14,179 nucleotides of DNA from Sulfurovum sp. (GTDB lineage: Bacteria; Campylobacterota; Campylobacteria; Campylobacterales; Sulfurovaceae): assembly GCA_015661535.1 (NCBI GenBank), contig DQVY01000044.1, positions 1 to 14,179 on the forward strand, read 5' to 3'. Shown here piece by piece: positions 13,618 to 14,179 of this stretch. The notes under the pieces are model-generated. The model was not told where the DNA came from, made no database searches, and was given only the letters and a program-made list of their open reading frames with translations. Position numbers and translations under genes: made by a program. How positions within the stretch are numbered: the stretch's first letter is position 1; the number at the start of each line of letters is the position of its first letter.

Positions 13618-13644
13618 ATAAAATCTATCACTATAGTTTTATTT
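13616..13644 (+). terminator. Terminator of the GMC operon
   Basis: AAATAAAA (13616-13623) and CTAT (13625-13628) pair with ATAG (13633-13636) and TTTTATTT (13637-13644), with one bulged T and loop CACT. The stem starts inside the stop codon and ends in a T-rich run. Confidence 0.6.
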
Positions 13645-13683
13645 TATATTTCTTTAAAGTTTATACGGTAAGATACCTGCTAA

Positions 13684-13765
13684 AGATATTGAAAAAGCTA
13701 AACCTATTGTGAAGTAGGGACAGAAAGTCATGGGTCTTCAGAAGATCGCCAGACTACCAATATTT
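13684..13765 (+). promoter_or_regulatory. Candidate class I cyclic-di-GMP (GEMM-I) riboswitch
   Basis: The architecture fits GEMM-I. P1 is AGATATTG (13684-13691) with CAATATTT (13758-13765). GCTAAACC leads into P2, CCTATT (13703-13708) with AGTAGG (13713-13718), closed by the GNRA tetraloop GTGA. The joining sequence GGGACAGAAAGTC resembles the consensus GGGACGCAAAGCC. P3 is GGTCTT (13733-13738) with AAGATC (13742-13747), then GCCAGACTACC, like the consensus 3' end. By hand alignment to Vc2, G13697 and C13749 fall at the ligand-contact positions G20 and C92, the former favouring c-di-GMP over cGAMP. A -10-like TAAGAT at 13669-13674 would start transcription just before P1. The downstream gene is the secreted LysM protein. 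Confidence 0.75.
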
Positions 13766-13775
13766 GGGTATTTTT
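13755..13775 (+). terminator. Riboswitch expression platform: terminator overlapping P1
   Basis: TACCAA (13755-13760), loop TAT, TTGG-g-TA, then TTTTT (13771-13775). The 5' arm uses the same bases as the 3' strand of riboswitch P1, so the two folds exclude each other. Ligand-stabilised P1 would block the terminator, predicting that c-di-GMP turns expression on. Confidence 0.55.
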
Positions 13776-13897
13776 AATACTTCAAATTATTTTCTTTTCT
13801 TTTAAAGATGACTGTAAAGTTTCAGATAAATTTAAAATTTGATTTATTTTTGATTAATCTTATACAGTTACAATAACATATATTTTTTAGTATGGAT

Positions 13898-13903
13898 TAT
13901 AAT
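13898..13903 (+). promoter_or_regulatory. Candidate -10 box directly upstream of the LysM gene
   Basis: TATAAT after TTTTTTAGTATGGAT, 38 bases before the start codon. It would give a riboswitch-independent transcript. The rest of the stretch from 13776 to 13940 is very AT-rich and shows nothing else. Confidence 0.4.
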
Positions 13904-13940
13904 CTATACTATTTAGACGTATTACATTAGGGAGAACATA

Positions 13941-14179
13941 TTGAGAAAGATTTCTACATTACTACTGACACTGTCTTTTGCTACAGTAAGTACACAAGCG
14001 GCTATAGAAACGATTAAATATAAAGTGAAGAGTGGGGATTCTCTTTATAATATTGCGAAAAAGAATCATACCACTGTCACGAAAGTGAGGCAGGTCAACG
14101 GTTTGAAAAAAGGGGAAACCCTTAAAGCAGGGAAAGTATTAAAAGTACCTACAAAGAAAAAAGTTGTAAAAAAAGCAAC
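13941..14179 (+). CDS. Secreted LysM-domain protein (partial, C-terminus off window)
   Basis: The frame starts at TTG, with AGGGAG six bases upstream and no better ATG nearby, and is open to the window end (79 codons). Residues 1-20 are a signal peptide (RKISTLLLTLSFATVSTQA). Residues about 27-70 form one LysM repeat: YKVKSGDSLYNIAKKNHTT, then VRQVNGLKKGETLKAGKVLKVP. LysM binds peptidoglycan, so this is a periplasmic or envelope protein; a Lys-rich linker follows and any catalytic domain would be downstream. A candidate c-di-GMP riboswitch and its own -10 box precede it, suggesting cell-wall or surface remodelling tied to c-di-GMP. Confidence 0.85.
   Translation, partial: MRKISTLLLTLSFATVSTQAAIETIKYKVKSGDSLYNIAKKNHTTVTKVRQVNGLKKGETLKAGKVLKVPTKKKVVKKA

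Noticed and set aside
1..14179. tRNA or rRNA genes, CRISPR arrays, phage genes or a transposase
   Set aside because: I saw no cloverleaf, rRNA core motif, regular repeat-spacer array, integrase or transposase motif on either strand.

Overview
The window looks like chromosomal DNA of a Campylobacterota (Epsilonproteobacteria) bacterium, most likely of the Sulfurovum/Sulfurimonas type. The case rests on gene content, not on a database search: a MutS7-type MutS-HNH fusion (a family known from marine Epsilonproteobacteria, giant viruses and octocoral mitochondria), a two-gene Cj0414/Cj0415-like gluconate-dehydrogenase pair, a ferredoxin-thioredoxin-reductase/rhodanese fusion, AT-rich intergenic DNA and TATAAT-type -10 boxes behind T-rich stretches.

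Region 1 (1-4515), lipid/polyene-type genes. On the minus strand an acyl carrier protein, a ketoacyl synthase with an intact Cys-His-His triad and a ketoacyl-synthase-like chain-length-factor subunit (cut by the window edge) overlap like a coupled operon. ACP + KS + CLF is the core of aryl-polyene/flexirubin-type pigment clusters. Upstream lie a PagP-like outer-membrane acyltransferase (minus), a PlsC-type acyltransferase (plus) and a flavin-dependent-halogenase-like monooxygenase (minus). A 166-bp MITE-like element with a 4-bp target duplication separates the PagP-like gene from the ACP operon.

Region 2 (4512-8573), information processing. MutS7-HNH overlaps the halogenase-like gene by ATGA. 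Divergent from it are rpmI and rplT (ribosomal proteins L35 and L20), followed by tandem hairpins and a long A/T-arm palindrome in a convergent intergenic region.

Region 3 (8574-11261), all minus strand: redox, sulfur and metal-handling genes. A coiled-coil lipoprotein and an FTR-rhodanese fusion form one operon. Next come a DoxX-family membrane protein and a secreted 81-aa Cys peptide with five GKC motifs. A second, membrane-anchored 65-aa peptide of the same motif type and a 35-aa lipoprotein lie upstream. The peptide/DoxX pairing resembles HvfA/HvfX copper-binding RiPP loci, but no MNIO (DUF692) maturase is in the window. A second, 55-bp copy of the MITE family lies in the leader of the DoxX gene.

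Region 4 (11262-14179), plus strand. A Tat-signal gluconate-2-dehydrogenase subunit-3-like protein and a GMC flavoprotein form a two-gene operon behind a palindromic operator-like site. Then come a terminator, a strong candidate class I cyclic-di-GMP (GEMM-I) riboswitch with an overlapping terminator, and the start of a secreted LysM-domain protein.
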